A stretch of 35,869 bases of DNA from Actinobacteria bacterium Ga0077560 (GCA_001464275.1 LNFL01000182.1:1-35869), one strand, 5' to 3'. Shown: positions 26,616-35,176, numbered from the stretch's first letter. Numbers and translations are program-made. Notes: generated by a model from the letters alone, not told the origin.

Positions 26616-27533
26616 ATGGACCTCCGCCAGCTGCACACCTTCCGGATGGTCGTCGAGCGCGGGTCGTTCTCCGGGGCCGCCGAGGAGCTCGATATCTCCC
26701 AGCCCGCCGTGTCGTTCCAGATCCGGGCCCTGGAGGAGTCCGTGGGCCACCGGCTGCTGGACCGCTCGGGCCGTCGCGTCGCGCTGACCGAGGCGGGTGA
26801 GGTCGCCTACCGCTTCACCAAGCGCATGATGTCGCTGGAGATGGAGTTCGAGCGCGAGCTGCAGGAGCTGGGCGACCGGATCGCCGGCCCGCTCGTGCTG
26901 GGGTCGTCCACCGGTCCCGGGGAGCTGGTGCTGCCGCGCCTGCTGGGACGTTTCGCGGCAGCGCACCCGGCCGTGGTGGTGCGCCTGGCGGTGCTCGACA
27001 CCCAGACGGTGTGCGACCGGGTCCTGGAGGAGGAGCTGGAGCTCGGCGTCGTCGGCGCGGCGCGGCCGCAGCGCGGGCTGGTGTTCGAGCCCTTCATGCG
27101 CGACGAGCTGGTCGCCATCGTCCCTCCGGGCCACCGGTTCGCCGACCGCGAGCGCATCACGATCGCCGAGCTCACCACCGAGCCGCTGCTGGTGCAGCAG
27201 GAGGGCTCCGGGGTGCGCGCCGTCGTGGAGCAGGCGCTGCGCGACTCGGGCGTCCGCGACCGCGACCTGAACGTGTCGATGGAGCTGGGCCTGCAGCAGT
27301 CCGTGAAGGCCGCCGTGCTGGACGGGTTCGGTGTCACCGTGATCTCCCGCCTGGCGGTGGAGCGGGAGGTCGCCGACGGCAGCCTCGTCGCGCTGTCGCT
27401 GGAGGGAGAGGGGCTCGCGCGGCAGTTCTGGCTGGTGCGCCACGCCGGCCGGACCCAGCGCCGGGCCGCCAGGGCGTTCACGGAGTTCGCGGCCCGCGAG
27501 CTGGCCGCGGAGTCCGCCGCGCTCGCTGAATAA
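26616..27533 (+). CDS. LysR-family regulator, CysL-like
   Basis: A 305-aa LTTR. The N-terminal HTH is MDLRQLHTFRMVVERGSFSG with LDISQPAVSFQIRALEE, and the substrate-binding domain from about 90 begins GPLVLGSSTGPGELVLPRLL. That opening and the ELGVVGA segment resemble the CysL/selenium-metabolism group of LTTRs, one of which controls sulfite reductase in Bacillus. The grouping is from memory of patterns, not alignment. The effector is unknown. ATG at 26616; a GTG at 26595 would add seven residues. It is upstream of, and in the same direction as, the FAD/ComA genes, with a LysR box at its own stop codon. Confidence 0.9.
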   Translation: MDLRQLHTFRMVVERGSFSGAAEELDISQPAVSFQIRALEESVGHRLLDRSGRRVALTEAGEVAYRFTKRMMSLEMEFERELQELGDRIAGPLVLGSSTGPGELVLPRLLGRFAAAHPAVVVRLAVLDTQTVCDRVLEEELELGVVGAARPQRGLVFEPFMRDELVAIVPPGHRFADRERITIAELTTEPLLVQQEGSGVRAVVEQALRDSGVRDRDLNVSMELGLQQSVKAAVLDGFGVTVISRLAVEREVADGSLVALSLEGEGLARQFWLVRHAGRTQRRAARAFTEFAARELAAESAALAE

Positions 27534-27544
27534 GACCGCCTTAT
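27530..27544. promoter_or_regulatory. LysR-type operator ATAAG-N5-CTTAT
   Basis: A perfect dyad, ATAAG (27530-27534) and CTTAT (27540-27544), that also satisfies the T-N11-A rule for LysR boxes. It overlaps the lysR stop codon and lies just upstream of where a -35 would sit if TACGAT at 27569 is the -10. In a 70% G+C window this AT-rich dyad stands out. The upstream LysR protein is the obvious candidate to bind it. Confidence 0.65.
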
Positions 27545-27568
27545 CGCGTTCATCCGGCTGGGATCGGG

Positions 27569-27574
27569 TACGAT
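27569..27574 (+). promoter_or_regulatory. Probable -10 TACGAT for the FAD gene (leaderless)
   Basis: TACGAT ends seven bases before the GTG at 27582, so transcription would begin at or next to the start codon. There is no ribosome site before this GTG, which agrees with a leaderless mRNA. Confidence 0.45.
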
Positions 27575-27581
27575 CCACAGC

Positions 27582-28799
27582 GTGACCGGACCCCGCGACG
27601 CGCGCATGGACGTGGTGGTGGTGGGGTCGGGCGGCGCCGGGATGAGCGCCGCCATCGCCGCGCGCGAGGCGGGCGCATCCGTGCTGGTGGTGACCAAGTC
27701 GGCACTCGGCGCGTCGAACACCGGCCGGGCCCAGGGCGGCATCCAGGCCGCGATGGGCGACGACGACTCGGTGGACTCCCACTGCCGCGACACGTTCGCC
27801 GCGGGCCACGAGGACGCGCGCCCGGAGCTGGTGCGCAAGCTCACCTCGGAGGGGCCCGACGCCATCGCCTGGCTGTCCTCCATCGGGGTGTCGTTCACCC
27901 GCGACGAGGGGCGCCTGCGCATCCTGCGCTGCGGCGGCGCGAGCCGGCCGCGGCTGCTGCAGGCCGGCGAGCGCACCGGCGCGGAGATGGTGAAGGCGCT
28001 TCGCGCCGGCGTGCGCGCCGCAGAGGCGCAGGTGCGCGAATCCACCGCGCTGCGGGAGATGACGCCGACCGCGTCGGGCTGGCGGCTGGATCTCGAGGGC
28101 GCCGGCGCGGGCACGGTGGAGGCCGGCGCGGTGGTGCTCGCGGCCGGCGGCGGGCTGCGCGGCGAGGCGGACCGGCTCGGCATCGGCAGCACCAACCACC
28201 CGGACGCGACCCCCGAGGTCCTGGAGCTGGCCATGGCACTCGGCGCGGTGACCGAGCACCTGGACTCCTGGCAGCGCCATCCCACCGGCTCCGTGTGGCC
28301 CGAGGCCCTGGCCGGGTACGCCCTTCCCGAGACCACCCGCAGCTATGGCGCCACCCTGCACGACGCGAACGGTGAGCGCTTCGTCGACGAGCTCGCCCCG
28401 CGCGACGTGGTGGCCGACGCCATCGTGCGGGTCGTGGAGGACGGCCGCGGGGTGGCCGCGCCCAACGGCCTGCGCGGCGTGTGGCTCGACACCGCCGCCA
28501 TCGACCGGGAGCACGGGGCGGGCTTCACCGCCGCCCGGCTCGCCTACGTGCACAACCGGTACGCGAAGGCCGGGGTGGACATCACCCGGGAGCGCGTGCT
28601 CGTCTACCCCGTGCTGCACTACCGCAACGGGGGACTGCTCATCGACACCCACGGCGCCACGACGCTGCCGGGGGTGTTCGCGGCGGGGGAGATCAGCGGG
28701 GGCGTGCACGGCACGAACCGGCTGATGGGCAACTCGCTGCTCGACACCGTGGTGTTCGGCCGCACCGCTGGACGCGCCGCCGCAGCGGCCGCGCGATGA
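27582..28799 (+). CDS. FAD-dependent oxidoreductase, L-aspartate oxidase/fumarate reductase type
   Basis: A 405-aa flavoprotein. The N-terminal dinucleotide fold is VVVVGSGGAGMSAAIAA (11-27). ASNTGRAQGGI (45-54) has Asn where covalent-FAD enzymes have His, so FAD should be non-covalent, as in NadB. The catalytic region keeps HPTG (233-236), ERFVDELAPRD with R274, and HYRNGG (346-351); E370 and HGTNRLMGNSLLDTVVFG close the FAD site. It lacks the roughly 130-residue C-terminal helical domain of NadB and SdhA, making it short. It could be a short aspartate oxidase or act on another dicarboxylate. It overlaps the ATGA before comA. Confidence 0.88.
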   Translation: MTGPRDARMDVVVVGSGGAGMSAAIAAREAGASVLVVTKSALGASNTGRAQGGIQAAMGDDDSVDSHCRDTFAAGHEDARPELVRKLTSEGPDAIAWLSSIGVSFTRDEGRLRILRCGGASRPRLLQAGERTGAEMVKALRAGVRAAEAQVRESTALREMTPTASGWRLDLEGAGAGTVEAGAVVLAAGGGLRGEADRLGIGSTNHPDATPEVLELAMALGAVTEHLDSWQRHPTGSVWPEALAGYALPETTRSYGATLHDANGERFVDELAPRDVVADAIVRVVEDGRGVAAPNGLRGVWLDTAAIDREHGAGFTAARLAYVHNRYAKAGVDITRERVLVYPVLHYRNGGLLIDTHGATTLPGVFAAGEISGGVHGTNRLMGNSLLDTVVFGRTAGRAAAAAAR

Positions 28800-28813
28800 C
28801 CGAAGGGAGAGCT

Positions 28814-29617
28814 GTGACCACCGCACACGCCGCCACGCTTCCGGACTTCCTGTCCGTCCCGGGGCGGCCCCCGAAGCCGCGTCAGACCGGCATCACCCAC
28901 GTCATCGACAAGGGCATGTCGGTACGCCAGCTCGAGGACATGCTGGAGGTCACCGCCGATCAGGTGGACATCGTGAAGTTCGGGTGGGGCACGTCGTACG
29001 TCACCCCGAACCTCCGCGACAAGATCGCCCTGCTCAAGGACGCCGGGATCATCCCGATCCTCGGCGGCACGTTCTGGGAGGTGTGCCTCGCCCAGAACAA
29101 GCTCGACGAGTGGCAGCGCTGGGTCACCGAGCTGGGGCTCAGCCACGTCGAGGTGTCGGACGGCACCATCACCATGCCGCACGACATGAAGCTGGAGCAC
29201 ATCCGCAGGCTCGCCCGCGACTTCGTGGTGCTGAGCGAGGTGGGCTCGAAGGACCTCGAGGTGGTGATCGCCCCCTACAAGTGGGTGGAGCTCATCGAGT
29301 CGGAGCTGCGGGCCGGCTCGTGGAAGGTCATCACCGAGGCCCGCGAGAGCGGCACCGCCGGCATCTTCCGCGGCTCCGGTGAGGTGCGCATGGGCCTCAT
29401 CGACGAGATCGTGCACGCGATCGATCCCAACCGGCTGCTCTTCGAGGCCCCGCAGAAGGTCCAGCAGGTGTGGTTCATCGAGCAGTTCGGCCCGAATGTG
29501 AATCTCGGGAACATCCCGCCGGATGAGGTCGTCCCGCTCGAGACCCTGCGACTCGGGCTGCGGTCCGACACGTTCAAGGCGACCATCAAGGACAACACGG
29601 ACGGCGCCGGCATCTGA
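28814..29617 (+). CDS. Phosphosulfolactate synthase family protein (ComA/HSA32-like)
   Basis: A 267-aa TIM-barrel protein. ComA joins sulfite to phosphoenolpyruvate to give phosphosulfolactate, the first step to coenzyme M in some archaea. Plant HSA32 is a homologue needed for lasting heat tolerance. Family marks: GITHVIDKG, VDIVKFGWGTSYV, GGTFWEV, HVEVSDGTI, LSEVGSKD, EARESGTAGIFR, FEAPQKVQQVWFIEQFGPNV and LRLGLRSDTFK. GTG at 28814 has AGGGAG at a good distance; the ATG at 28796 overlaps the FAD stop and would add six residues. No ComB phosphatase or ComC dehydrogenase is adjacent, so the true product is uncertain. Confidence 0.9.
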   Translation: MTTAHAATLPDFLSVPGRPPKPRQTGITHVIDKGMSVRQLEDMLEVTADQVDIVKFGWGTSYVTPNLRDKIALLKDAGIIPILGGTFWEVCLAQNKLDEWQRWVTELGLSHVEVSDGTITMPHDMKLEHIRRLARDFVVLSEVGSKDLEVVIAPYKWVELIESELRAGSWKVITEARESGTAGIFRGSGEVRMGLIDEIVHAIDPNRLLFEAPQKVQQVWFIEQFGPNVNLGNIPPDEVVPLETLRLGLRSDTFKATIKDNTDGAGI

Positions 29618-29622
29618 CCGGC

Positions 29623-29655
29623 GTGGCCGGGCGCCGGCGCCGCGCGCCCGGCCAC
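29623..29655 (+). terminator. Hairpin after the ComA-like gene
   Basis: GTGGCCGGGCGC (29623-29634) and GCGCCCGGCCAC (29644-29655) are perfect 12-bp arms around a nine-base loop, five bases after the stop. A short GTTGT follows. Probably the terminator of the FAD/ComA transcript. Confidence 0.75.
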
Positions 29656-29683
29656 GTTGTGGACGGCCGCCGGGGGCGAGAGG

Positions 29684-31648
29684 ATGGCCGCGTTGAGGTG
29701 CGTGCCCACATCCCTCGCCGCGGCGGCAGCGCTTGCGCTCGTGCCCCACGCCCTTGCGCAGGCTCCGGACCGCCCGATGGGCGCGGTGTTCCACTGGGGG
29801 TACGAGCTCAACCAGGACGAGCTGCCCTCCTACGACCCCGATCGGGCGCGCCCGCCGTACCCGGCGGCCCGCTGGTACCGCATCATCGACGGGATCCTGG
29901 ACGAGGCCGGCCGGAACGGCCTGTGGTTCACGGGCCCCAGCGCCCTGCCGTTCCCGCCGCTGCCCCTCGCCCCCAACGAACCCGTGGGGTGGCGCAACCC
30001 GCGGAACTTCGCGGCCCAGCACGCGCGCACCGGCCTGTCGTGGGACGTGGCGCACGAGGTCTGGGCGGCCCGCAAGGCCCTGCGGACCCGTGGCGTCACG
30101 GTCCTCGATCCCACGGTGAGCCGCTTCGCCTACACCCAGCGGGTGTCGCTGGTCGATCCGGCGTACCGCCGGGCGGCGCTGGCCGAGATCCGGAGGATCG
30201 CCCCCACGGTGCGCGGCAAGCCGTACGTGTTCGCGTGGACGGGATCGGACGAGCCGCTCATCCGGCTGCCGCGGGGCGCCGCGGCCGAGCGCAGCGCCTA
30301 TGCCCGCACCATGCGCGCGCAGGTGCGCGGTCGCTACGGAGCGCCCGCGCCCCTGGCGGGCGCGCGGCGCACCCGCTCGGCGGCCGAGGGCCTGAAGTGG
30401 CTGGCCTACAGTCGCTGGTCGAGCGACCGGTTCTTCACGATGAAGGCCGAGCAGGCGGCGCTCATCCGCCGCCTCGCGCCCGGCGCCCGCGTGCTCCCCA
30501 ACAACTACGGGTTCATCCGCGGCCTCGTGCCCTGGGACTACACGCGGCTGACCGCCTTCGCGGACCTCGTGGAGGCCGACCCGTACGTGAGCTTCGCGGA
30601 GGCCGTCCGCCCGGGCCGCGGCCGCTACAACCCCGGTTTCGGCGCCAAGTTCATGTCCGACCTCACCGGCGTCCGGACGCGGATCGTCGTGCAGGCGTTC
30701 ACGTACTCCGGCTACACCCCGGAGGTCGCCGACCTGTACGCGTGGTCGGGGCAGGCGCTGCGCGCCGGGGCCACGGACATCACGTTCTTCGCCTCGGGCA
30801 ACCCGCGGTTCACGGACCGCCCGTTCCATTCGGGGATGCTCCGGCTCGCACGCGACCTGCGCGGCACCCGCCTGCCCGCGCCGCCCACCGATCCGGCCAC
30901 GCTGGTGGTGTACGCGACCGCCTCGGAGGGGCAGGGGCAGCCCGCCGAGACCGGCGACGACCGATACCTGGCCTCGGCCGACGCGCTGTACAGCGTCCAC
31001 GGGCTGCTCGGCGAACTGGGACACGGGGCGTTCAGCTTCGACGCCGACACCCGGCTGCAGCGCGAGCCGGCCCGCCTGGCCGCGGCGCGCACCGTGTGGC
31101 TTCCGCGGGCCGACACCCTGGACCGCCCGTTCGCCGACGGGCTCGCCGAATGGGTGCGGGCCGGGGGCACGCTGGTGGTGGGCGATCCCGCCGCATTCAC
31201 CCGCACCCCCGACGGCGGGAGCCTGGCGGACGTCCGGGCCGCGCTGATCGGGGCGGGGCTCGGCCAGGCACGTCCCGGCCGGCTGGTGCGGATGGCCCCC
31301 GATGCGCTGGGCGCGGGCCGGCCCGCCGACGAGCTCTACGCCACGGTCGAGGCGCCGCAGGCGCGGGCGTTCGACGCGGTCCCCGAGGGCGCGTCGGTGA
31401 TCGCCCGGTTCGTGGACGGGGCGCCCGCGGTGATTCGCCGGCCGGTGGGGCGGGGCCAGGTGGTGGCGTTCTCGGTGGACCTGCTGCGCCCGCAGAACCT
31501 GGTGGACCCGATGGACCTGCACCGGATGGTGCGGACGATCCACGCCTGGAGCGGCGGTGGTTTCAGCACGGCCTGGGACTACACGGTGCCCGGATCACCG
31601 GAGCCGGCGCGCCCGCCCTGGGAGGGCGCCGCGGCACCGCTTCCCTGA
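29684..31648 (+). CDS. Secreted glycoside-hydrolase-like protein
   Basis: A 654-aa exported protein. The signal peptide is about residues 1-26 (LAAAAALALVPHALAQ, with an ALA-Q cleavage site). A barrel-like part (about 30-400) opens MGAVFHWGYELNQDELPSYD and contains AWTGSDEPL and PNNYGFIRGL. A C-terminal part (about 400-600) resembles the GATase-like trimerisation domain of beta-galactosidases, with EWVRAGGTLVVGD and GRGQVVAFSVDLL. This suggests a distant GH42-type or related hydrolase, but I cannot assign catalytic residues with certainty; the Glu of DEP is one candidate. ATG 29684 is chosen for the signal peptide; TTG 29657 adds nine residues. Confidence 0.8.
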   Translation: MAALRCVPTSLAAAAALALVPHALAQAPDRPMGAVFHWGYELNQDELPSYDPDRARPPYPAARWYRIIDGILDEAGRNGLWFTGPSALPFPPLPLAPNEPVGWRNPRNFAAQHARTGLSWDVAHEVWAARKALRTRGVTVLDPTVSRFAYTQRVSLVDPAYRRAALAEIRRIAPTVRGKPYVFAWTGSDEPLIRLPRGAAAERSAYARTMRAQVRGRYGAPAPLAGARRTRSAAEGLKWLAYSRWSSDRFFTMKAEQAALIRRLAPGARVLPNNYGFIRGLVPWDYTRLTAFADLVEADPYVSFAEAVRPGRGRYNPGFGAKFMSDLTGVRTRIVVQAFTYSGYTPEVADLYAWSGQALRAGATDITFFASGNPRFTDRPFHSGMLRLARDLRGTRLPAPPTDPATLVVYATASEGQGQPAETGDDRYLASADALYSVHGLLGELGHGAFSFDADTRLQREPARLAAARTVWLPRADTLDRPFADGLAEWVRAGGTLVVGDPAAFTRTPDGGSLADVRAALIGAGLGQARPGRLVRMAPDALGAGRPADELYATVEAPQARAFDAVPEGASVIARFVDGAPAVIRRPVGRGQVVAFSVDLLRPQNLVDPMDLHRMVRTIHAWSGGGFSTAWDYTVPGSPEPARPPWEGAAAPLP

Positions 31649-31651
31649 GGC

Positions 31652-33565
31652 TCAGCGCCCCACGTAGAGCACGCGCGTGGCATGCGCGGCGTTGCCGGCG
31701 ACATCCTTGGCGTAGAGGCGCACCACCCGGAACCCGTCGGTGCGGAAGCGATGGTCCACCCGCGCGCCGCGCGCGTAGCGCCCGTCGCCGAGGCTCCACC
31801 GCAGGGATGCCGGATCCACCGAGGACTGGCCGTCGGAGGCCCTGGCGACCAGCACCGTGTCGCGGCCGACCACCCGGTACCCGAACGTGATGCGGGGCGG
31901 GGTGGTGTCGACCACCACCACGCGCTGGGCCGGGCTGATGTCGTGCGTGCTGCCGGACACCGCCCGGGCCTGCACCACGTTCCGGCCGCGCCGCACGTTC
32001 ACGCGGACGGCGGGGGCGGTGGTGACCGCGCTCCAGCGCCCCGCGTTGACGCGGAACTGGTAGCCCTGGCCGTTCTCGGTGCGCACGCGCACCGTGACGG
32101 TGCGGCGGCGCGTGGCGATGGGCCCATCGCCCTCGATGGCGGTGTCGGGGATGACCAGGGCGCTGCCCGGTCCCAGGACGGCCTGCACCGCGCGCACCGC
32201 GTCGAGCTTGCCCGCTCCGGTGCGGGCGTCCGGGCCCGCCGGCGCGATGTCGACCGAGGTGCTGCGCAGGATCTCCATGGCGGTGGCGCCGCGCGCCAGC
32301 GGGTTCGCCTGGGCCATCAGGGCGATCACCCCGGCCACGTGCGGCGAGGCCATCGAGGTGCCCGAGAAGGACAGGTAGCCGGTGCCGGTGCTGGAGGTGA
32401 TGTTCACGCCCGGCGCCGCCAGGTCCGGCTTGGTGAGCGTCGTGCCGGCGGCGGGCCCGGTGCCGTCGACGTCGCGCCACACGACCGGGCCGCGGCTGGA
32501 GAAGCTCGCCAGCGTGTCGTTCTCGCTGAGAGCGCCCACGGCGAGGGCCTCCGGGTAGCCGGCGGGGCTGCCCACCGTCGACGCGCTGGGCCCGGTGTTG
32601 CCGGCGGCGAACACCGGGGTGATCCCCAGCTCCAGCCACCGGCGGATGATGCTGCGAAACCATGGGTCGTTGGCGTCCTCGGCCGACCACGAGTTGTTGA
32701 CCGCCACCGGCTGGTCGGCCGTGGCGGGGTCGCCGTCCGGGTCGGTCATCCACTGGGCCGCCGAGATGAGGGCGCTGCCCGGACCGACGCCGCTCGCGCC
32801 GATGGCCTTGGCCACGATCACCCGGGCGTCCGGCGCGACGCCGATCGGCGCGCCGCCCTCGGACCCGCCCACCATGGTCCCGACGGTGTGGGTGCCGTGG
32901 CCGTTGTCGTCGTAGGGCGTCGGCCGGCCGTTCACGAAGTCCCGCCAGCCCACGACCTTTCCGGCCAGCTCCCGGTGGGAGGCGTTGACGCCCGTGTCGA
33001 TGCTGCCCACCACCACGCCGGCCCCGGTGAGGCCGGTCGCCCGCCAGACCTCCGGGACGCGGATGGCGGCGAGACCCCAGTCTCCCTCGCCGGGGTCGGG
33101 GAACGAATCGATCACGTCGGAGGTGCCCTGCGTGAGTCTCACCGGGACGTCGGCGTCCACGCGTTCCACGCCGGGGTCGGCGTCCAGCTCGGCGATCTCG
33201 GCCGGCGTCGCGCGCACCGCGATGGCGTTGATGAGCCAGAAGCGCTTCGCGGGGGCGTCCACCAGCTCCGCCGTGCGGCGCAGGGCGGCCAGGAGGGCCT
33301 GCGGCCGGCCGGCGTAGTCCTCGCCGTCCACCTGGCGGCGCAGGGTCACCAGCACCGGCAGCTGCTCGTCGGCCGCCGCGATCGCGACGCGCTCCGCGAG
33401 CCCGGGGCCGATCTCGGCCCTCGCCTGCGAGGGGTGCATCGAGAGCGCCATGAAGGCGCAGGCCACGAGGGCGACGGCGGTCGGCAATCCGTGCCGGGCC
33501 CCCGGGCTGGCGTCGCCCGAGGTGTACAGGGGTCCACTCCGTTGGATCTCTGCAGTACCCGGCAT
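31652..33565 (-). CDS. Secreted subtilisin-like serine protease (S8) with C-terminal PKD-like domain
   Basis: A 637-aa exported protease. After a 24-residue polar N-terminus comes a hydrophobic signal (about 27-43, TAVALVACAFMALSM), then an I9-type propeptide (about 65-145). The S8 triad is complete: D190 in VVGSIDTGVN, H223 in NGHGTHTVG, S404 in FSGTSMASPHVAG, with oxyanion N323 in AAGNTGP. The C-terminal 170 residues form Ig/PKD-like repeats, the last with SLRWSLGDGRYARGARVDHR. ATG 33565 has no clear ribosome site. It is convergent with the hydrolase gene, only three bases apart, without a terminator between. Confidence 0.93.
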   Translation of the reverse strand: MPGTAEIQRSGPLYTSGDASPGARHGLPTAVALVACAFMALSMHPSQARAEIGPGLAERVAIAAADEQLPVLVTLRRQVDGEDYAGRPQALLAALRRTAELVDAPAKRFWLINAIAVRATPAEIAELDADPGVERVDADVPVRLTQGTSDVIDSFPDPGEGDWGLAAIRVPEVWRATGLTGAGVVVGSIDTGVNASHRELAGKVVGWRDFVNGRPTPYDDNGHGTHTVGTMVGGSEGGAPIGVAPDARVIVAKAIGASGVGPGSALISAAQWMTDPDGDPATADQPVAVNNSWSAEDANDPWFRSIIRRWLELGITPVFAAGNTGPSASTVGSPAGYPEALAVGALSENDTLASFSSRGPVVWRDVDGTGPAAGTTLTKPDLAAPGVNITSSTGTGYLSFSGTSMASPHVAGVIALMAQANPLARGATAMEILRSTSVDIAPAGPDARTGAGKLDAVRAVQAVLGPGSALVIPDTAIEGDGPIATRRRTVTVRVRTENGQGYQFRVNAGRWSAVTTAPAVRVNVRRGRNVVQARAVSGSTHDISPAQRVVVVDTTPPRITFGYRVVGRDTVLVARASDGQSSVDPASLRWSLGDGRYARGARVDHRFRTDGFRVVRLYAKDVAGNAAHATRVLYVGR

Positions 33566-33656
33566 GTATCGGCGCCGGGCGGGTGCGGCTTGACGCGCGG
33601 GGACCGCGAGGACCGCGGTTCCGACCGTGGCGCCGGGCCGACCCGGGCCGCCTCGC

Positions 33657-33662
33657 TATCAT
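33657..33662 (+). promoter_or_regulatory. Probable -10 TATCAT, leaderless start
   Basis: TATCAT ends eight bases before the ATG at 33671, and no ribosome site lies between, so the mRNA would begin at or close to the start codon. An identical hexamer lies at 35771. Confidence 0.45.
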
Positions 33663-33670
33663 CGGCGGTC

Positions 33671-34132
33671 ATGCCCGCCTTCATCTGCCCCCGGTGCGCC
33701 CGCCGTGAGCGCGGCTCGGAGCGCCACAGCGGCCATCAGGCCCGCGGCTGCACCAAGTGCGGCTTCGGCTTCATGTTCGAGCTGCTCGAGGACTACTACG
33801 CGGGACCGAACACCGCGCTGGTGGTGTGCGACAAGCAGCGGCGCATCATCGCCGCCGGCCACGCCGCCACCGCCGTCACCGGCTTCCGTGAGGGCGACCT
33901 CATCGGCCACGAGGTGGTGAGCCGCCTCGGCATGGGCAACTTCCCAAACGGCGATCCGGCCACCACGGCGCTGGAGTGGGGCGTCCGCCAGCTCGAGGTG
34001 CCGTGCACCTTCCGCCCGTCGGGGCTCGAGCGCGACCAGCCGGCGACCGCGGACTTCTTCCCCGCGTACGACGATGACGGCGGGCTCCTGCTGGCGCTCA
34101 CCCCCAAGACCGTGGTGGCGGACGGGTCGTAG
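33671..34132 (+). CDS. Zinc-ribbon plus PAS-like domain protein, 153 aa
   Basis: N-terminal zinc ribbon with C6/C9 (CPRC) and C27/C30 (CTKC), then a PAS-like domain (about 35-150) with NTALVVCDKQRRIIAAGHAATAVTGF and GDLIGHEVVSRLGM, which is the usual PAS opening. There is no output domain, so it may act through a partner. A PAS domain directly fused to a short zinc ribbon is uncommon. Its stop TAG forms the start of a TAGACT hexamer 26 bases before the aldo/keto reductase. Confidence 0.82.
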   Translation: MPAFICPRCARRERGSERHSGHQARGCTKCGFGFMFELLEDYYAGPNTALVVCDKQRRIIAAGHAATAVTGFREGDLIGHEVVSRLGMGNFPNGDPATTALEWGVRQLEVPCTFRPSGLERDQPATADFFPAYDDDGGLLLALTPKTVVADGS

Positions 34133-34135
34133 ACT
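34130..34135 (+). promoter_or_regulatory. Probable -10 TAGACT overlapping a stop codon
   Basis: TAGACT begins with the TAG stop of the zinc-ribbon/PAS gene and lies 26 bases before the next ATG, with GGGAGGG as ribosome site between. It is the same arrangement as at 15346 and 11943. Confidence 0.4.
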
Positions 34136-34161
34136 TCCGCCCCACCGGATCGGGAGGGCAC

Positions 34162-35157
34162 ATGGAGCGGCGTCGGCTGGGCGGCAGCGATCTGGAGCTG
34201 TCGGTGATCGGGCTGGGGACCTGGGTGTTCGGCGGCCGCTGGGGCGGCACCGAGGACGAGGACTCCCTGGCGGCGTGCCACGCGGCGATCGACGCCGGCG
34301 TGAACTGGATCGACACGGCCGACATCTATGGCCAGGGCCGGGCCGAGCGCGTCGTGGGGCAGGTCGTCCGCGACCGTCCCGGCGAGGTGCTGGTGGCGAC
34401 CAAGGGCGGCGTGGCCTGGAGCTTCGAGGACGGGGCCCTGAAGATCTGGCGCGAGGCGTCCGGCGCGTACCTGCGCATGTCGCTGGAGCGCAGCCTCCAG
34501 GCGCTCGGGCTGGAGCGGGTGGACCTGTACCAGGTGCACTGGCCGGTCCCCGGCGTGCCCGCCGAGGACACCATGGGCACGCTGCGCGACCTGCAGCGCG
34601 AGGGGAAGATCCGCTGGTTCGGGGTGTCCAACTACCACCTCGCCGACCTCGAGGCCGCGGGCGCGGCGGCGCCCTTCGCCAGCTACCAGCCGGGCTACCA
34701 CGTGATGCGACGGCAGATCGAGGACGCCGAGCTGCCGTGGTGCGCCGAGCACGGCGTCGGGGTGATCGCCTACGGGCCTCTGTCGCACGGGCTGCTCACC
34801 GGGAAGATGAACGCCGACACCACCTTTCCCGGGAACGACTGGCGCGCCGCCAGCGAGTTCTTCGCCGACGGCCACCTGGGCGAGCGCGTGCAGGTGGTGC
34901 GCGAGCTGCAGCGCATCGCCGACGCCTCCGGGCGTCCCGGCGGCGCGGCGGAGCTGGGCGTGATGTGGGTCCTGCGCCGTCCCGAGGTGACCAGCGCCAT
35001 CGTCGGCGCCCGCAACGCCGAGCAGGCGCGCGCCAACGCCGCCCTGGCCGGCGCGCCGCTCACCGCCGACGAGGAGGCGGCGATCGACGCCGTGCTGGCC
35101 GCGCACCCCGTGGCATCGCGCGAGTACGGGCACGGGGAGCCGCCGGTCCGCACCTGA
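34162..35157 (+). CDS. Aldo/keto reductase
   Basis: A 331-aa NADPH-dependent oxidoreductase with a TIM-barrel fold. The catalytic tetrad is intact: D51 and Y56 in IDTADIYG, K81 in VATKGG, H126 in YQVHWP. GVSNYHLADLEAA and AYGPLSHGLLTGK fit the subfamily of YghZ/YhdN-like reductases. The C-terminal cofactor-binding part is SAIVGARNAEQARANAA. ATG at 34162 with GGGAGGG upstream. The physiological substrate is unknown. Confidence 0.94.
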   Translation: MERRRLGGSDLELSVIGLGTWVFGGRWGGTEDEDSLAACHAAIDAGVNWIDTADIYGQGRAERVVGQVVRDRPGEVLVATKGGVAWSFEDGALKIWREASGAYLRMSLERSLQALGLERVDLYQVHWPVPGVPAEDTMGTLRDLQREGKIRWFGVSNYHLADLEAAGAAAPFASYQPGYHVMRRQIEDAELPWCAEHGVGVIAYGPLSHGLLTGKMNADTTFPGNDWRAASEFFADGHLGERVQVVRELQRIADASGRPGGAAELGVMWVLRRPEVTSAIVGARNAEQARANAALAGAPLTADEEAAIDAVLAAHPVASREYGHGEPPVRT

Positions 35158-35176
35158 CCGCACCACCCCCGCGGGG

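Noticed and set aside
26518..26787. 89-codon plus-strand frame near a GAGGAGG before lysR
   Set aside because: Its start precedes the GAGGAGG, and it overlaps the LysR coding region in another frame with Ser/Arg-rich composition.
27582..28799. Calling the FAD gene nadB outright
   Set aside because: It lacks the C-terminal helical domain, and nadA and nadC are not adjacent, so the aspartate oxidase role is not supported strongly enough.
28619..31543. 974-codon minus-strand frame
   Set aside because: Runs antisense through three good genes and a terminator; composition is His/Arg/Gly-rich noise.
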